64,000 nucleotides of DNA from Notolepis coatsorum (Eukaryota > Chordata > Actinopteri > Aulopiformes > Paralepididae): contig OZ020585.1 in assembly GCA_963971535.1 (NCBI GenBank), forward strand, positions 25,070,985 through 25,134,984. The letters run 5' to 3'. Shown here piece after piece: positions 58,597 through 64,000 of the stretch. The notes beneath the pieces were generated by a model. That model did no database searches. It was not told the DNA's origin and saw only the letters and a list, made by a program, of their open reading frames with translations. Every line of letters starts with the position of its first letter. Positions within the stretch are counted from its first letter, which is position 1. A program made the position numbers and the translations under genes.

Positions 58597-58950
58597 GGTG
58601 TGGCTGGGCAGCGCAGAGATTCGGGTTCAATTCAACCTCCGGCTTGGTCAGTCATCCCTACAAACACAATTGGCAGTGTTCACAGGTGGGAAGCCGGTGG
58701 GGTATGAGTCTTGGCTGTTGCAATAGCGACTCCTACTGGTTGGTCGGGGCGCCTGGTCAGCAGGGAAGCGATCTGGGGGAAATAGCATGAACCTCTGAGC
58801 GTGTTACGTTCTCCCAGTGAAACTGCTAGCTGTCAGGTGAAAGAAAGCAGCTGACAACTCATGTATCAGACGAGGCATGCGTCTATACCTTCCCACGTCA
58901 GGAGGGTAGTGCAACAACTAGGAAGGAAATTGGCATAATTTTTGGGGGAT
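58597..58950 (+). mobile_element. SINE family A, copy 5 (degenerate)
   Basis: TGGCTGGGCAGCGCAGAGATTC with B box GGGTTCAATTC, CAATTGGCAGTGTTCACAGG, AGCGACTCCTACTGGTTGGT, GTTACGTTCTCCCAGTG and TGTCAGGTGAAAGAAAGCAG. The head is shortened by an internal deletion, and no target duplication is visible. Confidence 0.82.
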
Positions 58951-59134
58951 ACTAATGGGTACATGGGAGCTGATGTGGTTTTATGTTGAATCATAATTGA
59001 CTGCAACTTGAGATGAAATGTGAGTTTCAAACATGTTTTAAATTAATCACACGAACTCTGCTAAAAAAGCAGTGAGTGGTTGCCATGTTAACTAAGGACA
59101 CAGCTGGTCTAAGGTCTAAGGCATTTTCTATCAC
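58951..59134. other. Unassigned short stretch
   Basis: Nothing is recognised. Confidence 0.35.
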
Positions 59135-59152
59135 AAAATTGTAATTTTTTTA

Positions 59153-59331
59153 AATGATACGTTTTTTGGCATTTTACTGCTTTATTTCGGACAGGCCTGA
59201 CAGAGAGGAAGGTTGGGAGAAGACGTGGGGGGAAGACATGCGGCAAAGGTTGCTGGGTCCGGGAGTCGAACCCGGGACGTCCGCATTGCACTGCAGCGCA
59301 GCTACGTGGTGGGCCACCCTGGTGCCCCTAT
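59153..59331 (-). mobile_element. SINE family B, copy 2, with perfect 18-bp target duplication
   Basis: On minus: GGGGCACCAGGGTGGCCCAC, B box GGGTTCGACTCCCGG, TTTGCCGCATGTCTTCCCCC, AATAAAGCAGTAAAATGCC. AAAATTGTAATTTTTTTA flanks it at 59135-59152 and 59332-59349. Confidence 0.93.
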
Positions 59332-60570
<1,239 letters not shown>

Positions 60571-60683
60571 TAGAGCCCCCAAACCCATGACTAGAGAGAA
60601 TATGTAGAGAATATGTTTCATTCAGTGGGCATTATAAATTCAGGTCAACACAACAAGATCATGATTGTTGATTCAGATCCATG

Positions 60684-60803
<120 letters not shown>

Positions 60804-60998
60804 AGTGCGTGCATGCGTGCGTGCGTGCGTGTGCATTCATCCGAGTCGAGGACGGAGGGACACAGATCAAGAGCATGTGTCTGTTCATCTGTTTGTCTGT
60901 CTGTCAATCACTGGTGTGCAGCCTGAACTCTGCAAGTATACGTTCCACCACTGGTGTGCAGTGGATATAAGAAGGAATGCAACCATGTTTAACATTAT

Positions 60999-61000
<2 letters not shown>

Positions 61001-61082
<82 letters not shown>

Positions 61083-61084
61083 CA
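61001..61084. repeat. (GGCA)n microsatellite
   Basis: About 21 GGCA units. Confidence 0.97.
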
Positions 61085-61129
61085 CAGGGTAAGTAGAGGG
61101 AATCACTAACTGGCTTCACTGTAACAGAC

Positions 61130-61340
61130 CAGATTCAGATTCAGATTCCTTTAATGAGCCATACAGTATGTGTAAACACATTGGTAATTATTTAGGCAAT
61201 TACAGTATATGCATTTTTACATAGATATTTTTTTCACATAACAAACAGCAACAACAGACACAGGACAAAGACAGTGCAGTGAAGGATTAATAATTTGAAT
61301 AAATATATATAATATAAAGTGTATAAAGTGTAAAGTAAAG
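61130..61340 (-). mobile_element. Probable LINE/SINE tail with (CAGATT)n
   Basis: CAGATTCAGATTCAGATTCC, then TTTAATGAGCCATACAGTATG and ACAGTGCAGTGAAGG follow the pattern of fish LINE 3' ends. Confidence 0.5.
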
Positions 61341-61395
61341 TGCAGAGTTCCAGGTCAGACAAACAAATAACTACTATAGGTAGAGGCTAGTAGTG

Positions 61396-61617
61396 GCAGG
61401 AACACAGGCTAATGAACAAGCACTGACTAACTGGGGAACACAGGCTGATGAAACAAGCACTGACTAACTGGGGAACACAGGCTGATGAAACAAGCACTGA
61501 CTAACAGGGGAACACAGACTGATGAAACAAGCACTGACTAACAGGGGAACACAGACTGATGAAACAAGCACTGACTAACAGGGGAACACAGACTGACAAA
61601 GCAAACACTGACTAATA
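61396..61617. repeat. 37-bp minisatellite, about six copies
   Basis: GGGGAACACAGGCTGATGAA units start at 61433 and 61470 and continue with a 37-bp period to about 61617. Later copies carry AGACTG in place of AGGCTG. Confidence 0.9.
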
Positions 61618-61799
61618 GGGTTGGGTATCATTCACATTTGAACCGGTACCTGTGAATCGATACCAGTACCAAACGGTACCTTTTTTCGGTACTTTAGTCT
61701 CAAAATTGTTTATTTACCTACCTCAGCTGTAAAAAATTTGTCCAAACTTCAAATGATTTATTATCATATTTTTATTTAGAACAATTTGTTAATATATAA
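61618..61799 (+). mobile_element. Left end of a hAT MITE (AGGGTTGGGTATC type)
   Basis: TAGGGTTGGGTATCATTCAC, then ACCGGTACC and GATACCAGTACC. The TAGGGTTGGGTATCG terminus is common in fish. The AATCGGTACTCGGTAG at about 62470 may be the remnant of its right side, with the SINE inserted between. Confidence 0.6.
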
Positions 61800-62130
61800 T
61801 TGTACCTTTATTTACCCAGGGTAGGTTCGCTGAGCACGGATGCTCTTTTTCAGCTACGCCCTGCTTCACATTCACACAGTTCCATTGACACCTGGGAGCT
61901 GCCCAGTACAACCACAGTCTGACACAGTTGGCCACTGAGCAACTCCACTGGAGCAGTTGGGGCTTAAGTGTCTTGCTCAAGGGCACTTCAACCTTGGTGT
62001 TAAGGGTATGGGAGAGAGTTATTAATTCACTTGCCCAGCCCAGATTTTTCATGACGGTCTGGAGGATCGAACCGGCGACCTTCCGGTCACAAACCTGCTT
62101 CTCTAACCTTTAGGCCACCGCTGCCCCCAT
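61800..62130 (-). mobile_element. SINE family E
   Basis: On minus: GGGGGCAGCGGTGGCCTAAA, GGTTAGAGAAGCAGGTTTGT, B box GGTTCGATCCTCC, TAAGTGTCTTGCTCAAGGGC inverse in the body and TACCCTGGGTAAATAAAGGT end. A tRNA-derived fish SINE. Confidence 0.8.
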
Positions 62131-62660
62131 ATATATGTAACGGTTGTGACATCGTCACCTTAAACTTCAATGCCCCGAGGGACTCACCCCAGCCACTTCA
62201 CAACATCTGAAGTCCTTCGTGACTGCGCTTCACGATACCATCCGTTACGTATAACATATAATATTGCAGCGACTGTTGTCTGCATCTAGCTTTGTAAAGT
62301 GTAACCACACTTGCGACCGTTTTCGGCTTGCCATTGCCCCGACTGCTTTGTTGTTGAATCAAGTCAAATCCTAGGTAAGCGTGTATTATTGTGCACGTGA
62401 ACGTTGACATGAACGTGCGGCACACTTTTCTTTCAGTACTGCAATTTGGCACCAGTGGATCTCACGTGAATCGGTACTCGGTAGCAGGCATGTGCACACA
62501 TAGAGCCCAAGGGGTGCTTGAGCACCTGCCTTTTTGAGCCTCATAAAAAAAAAAAAAATTCTTTTTTTGCAGTTACGCATAGACGGCCCTTCCAACTGAA
62601 AAATGTCAGGATAGAATAAAAATATTAGGTAAAGAGAGAGAGATACCCAATATTCCATTC
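62131..62660. other. Unassigned stretch
   Basis: No gene is seen. GAGCCCAAGGGGTGCTTGAG with an A run at 62546-62559 looks like the end of a nonautonomous element. Confidence 0.35.
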
Positions 62661-63012
62661 CATTGGGGGGGGGGGGGGTAACTGTACATTGGATTATCGA
62701 CGAAACCTTACTTGGTCCCAAGAAAAGGGTCTTGTGTATTATTGGGTTAGGACATTCACTGTACATTGGAGGGGATTGGGTTAGGACATTTACATTGGCC
62801 AGTTTCGAATTGCAGTCTCCCGTAGGTGCTCTCTTTTGGTTTTGAAAGTGGGTAGTGATTCACATTCCTTTACAGCTGTGGGTAGGGCGTTTAGTCCCTT
62901 GTTTGAGCCGAATCTTGGTTTAACATGGTTTGTGGAGCTCCCTCTGGTATCTACTAGTGGATCTACTATTGGATCTACTTTCTCTGTGGATGGTTTTGTG
63001 AATAAATCTCCA
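62661..63012 (-). mobile_element. LINE family 1, third RT C-terminal copy
   Basis: On minus: DTRGSSTNHVKPRFGSNKGL, then a deletion, then LPTAVKECESLPTFKT and HLRETAIRNW. It matches the 4.5-kb copy but lacks its FRNYATSMWNA segment. CTGTACATTGGA motifs and a G run (62665-62678) are shared with that copy's 3' region. Confidence 0.8.
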
Positions 63013-63099
63013 TTATGCTTCAATTACTGTGTGTTTATTGTATAGCAATAAGGTTGGGTGAATTCGGCCATTGTATAAACGCATTACATCACTTGAAGT

Positions 63100-63192
63100 T
63101 GTGTGTTATACACAAATTAGATCATGCCTAGGGGGGTCTAACGGGGGGTCTAACAACCACCCCTAGGCATGATCTAATTCGTATAACACACA
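63100..63192. repeat. Short hairpin-forming inverted repeat
   Basis: GTGTGTTATACACAAATTAG + ATCATGCCTAGGGG on the left is mirrored by CCCCTAGGCATGATCTAATT + CGTATAACACAC on the right. The loop is about 17 bases and contains a repeated GGGGGGTCTAAC. It could be a tiny foldback element. Confidence 0.85.
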
Positions 63193-64000
63193 CAAAGGGA
63201 AAAAAGGCAACACACGTCCCTCTCACAGAACGGTGTTTACCAGACACAGCGGCATCGGCAGTAAGCCCCGTTGTACGCGGGCTGCAGCCGACTTGAGCTC
63301 GGAGATATTCTCATAATGAAACACCAACCTTGCATCCTCGTGCCGGGTGTTTTCGTCCTGAAAAACGGGGCCAGCGCGGCGGCAGAGGGTATCCGTTTCC
63401 CAGAGATCCGGGGAATTGAATCGCAGACTCGGAATCACGGCCCCAGGAAAACAAAGCTACGACTTCACTGAGGAGGAGCACTGTGTTATCGTGGGGCATC
63501 AAACTAGAACCCCCTCCGTGCCGCTATGAGGGGCAACGAAGGGATTCCAGCCTGGAGCCGACCTTACGCAAGCTGCACAGCTGTCCCCTCACAACTGCAC
63601 ACCTGAGGCCCGCGTCGCAAAAACATCACCCGCCCAGGGAGACCGTCAGCTCTCACACAGCCGACCGCCTCCCGAGGCATAGTATCGAGCTGCAGAGCCA
63701 GAGACAATGCCGGCGGGGATTGCTCAGCGACGCGCGCCCCAATGTGAAGCGCCGGTGGAGGTCAGAATGATCATCATCTTCTAGACTATCTGGTGGTGAA
63801 GACATTATCGCTTTACTTTCTCGAAAAATAGTGAGAGAGAAAACAAAGATACAATGTTAACGCAGCTCCTTTTCTCTTCTTTTCTTTTCCAACAAACTAC
63901 TTTGGCACTAAACTTAAGGTGGTGTATACAGACACTTTCGGTGGTGAAAGTAGGGAAGGAGCTGATTGTGTGGCCACGACCCCGCTTATAGGAGCGGATG
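63193..64000. other. GC-rich, CpG-containing block, unassigned
   Basis: GC content and CpG density rise at 63220-63760. The only long frame (95 codons at 63483, plus) is Arg/Ser/Pro-rich with no known domain. It could be a promoter or first exon, or a degraded element. I see no splice-supported coding exon. Confidence 0.35.

Overview
The window is vertebrate nuclear DNA and almost certainly from a teleost fish. It holds long CA/GT, GA/CT, GATA, TGTC, AAT and GGCA microsatellites, tRNA-headed SINEs, decayed LINEs of several kinds, hAT elements and MITEs with 8-bp target duplications, PIF/Harbinger pieces, solo LTRs and a DIRS-type tyrosine-recombinase retroelement. This mix is typical of ray-finned fish. 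There are no operons, ribosome-binding sites or CRISPR arrays. I find no host protein-coding gene I can defend. Nearly every long open frame is a transposon fragment or an artefact of a tandem repeat.

Layout. 0-2.4 kb: a near-perfect 1.1-kb palindrome whose two arms carry the same broken THAP zinc-finger reading frame, then a hAT end. 2.4-5.0 kb: two LINE 3' ends and a tRNA-like SINE head. 5.2-10.0 kb: one 4.8-kb hAT element with a perfect 8-bp target duplication, filled with a 12-bp minisatellite, a LINE, a SINE, a LINE tail and a hAT MITE. 10-18.7 kb: a 60-bp minisatellite, SINEs and four LINE fragments. 18.7-26.2 kb: three solo LTRs, a Harbinger-like element with tRNA-like motifs, and a LINE that keeps its endonuclease and 3' end but has lost its reverse transcriptase. 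26-32.5 kb: purine-rich DNA, SINEs and microsatellites. 32.5-36.9 kb: a 2-kb solo LTR next to, and a 1.7-kb hAT element inside, a local tandem-repeat field. 37-43.9 kb: SINEs, microsatellites and a 981-bp hAT element. 44-47.8 kb: an L1-like fragment and a DIRS-type remnant with three direct repeats. 48-64 kb: a Harbinger transposase end, several SINEs and LINE tails, and microsatellites including a facing CA/GT pair. A GC-rich unassigned block closes the window.

Nothing here works as a gene pathway. What the sequence records is insertion order. Many insertions can be bounded to the base by target-site duplications: 4-10-bp-class duplications for hAT elements and LTRs, 10-18 bp for SINEs. The THAP palindrome is the best candidate for something unusual. 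The hAT nest, the LTR set and the DIRS remnant are the next most useful loci.
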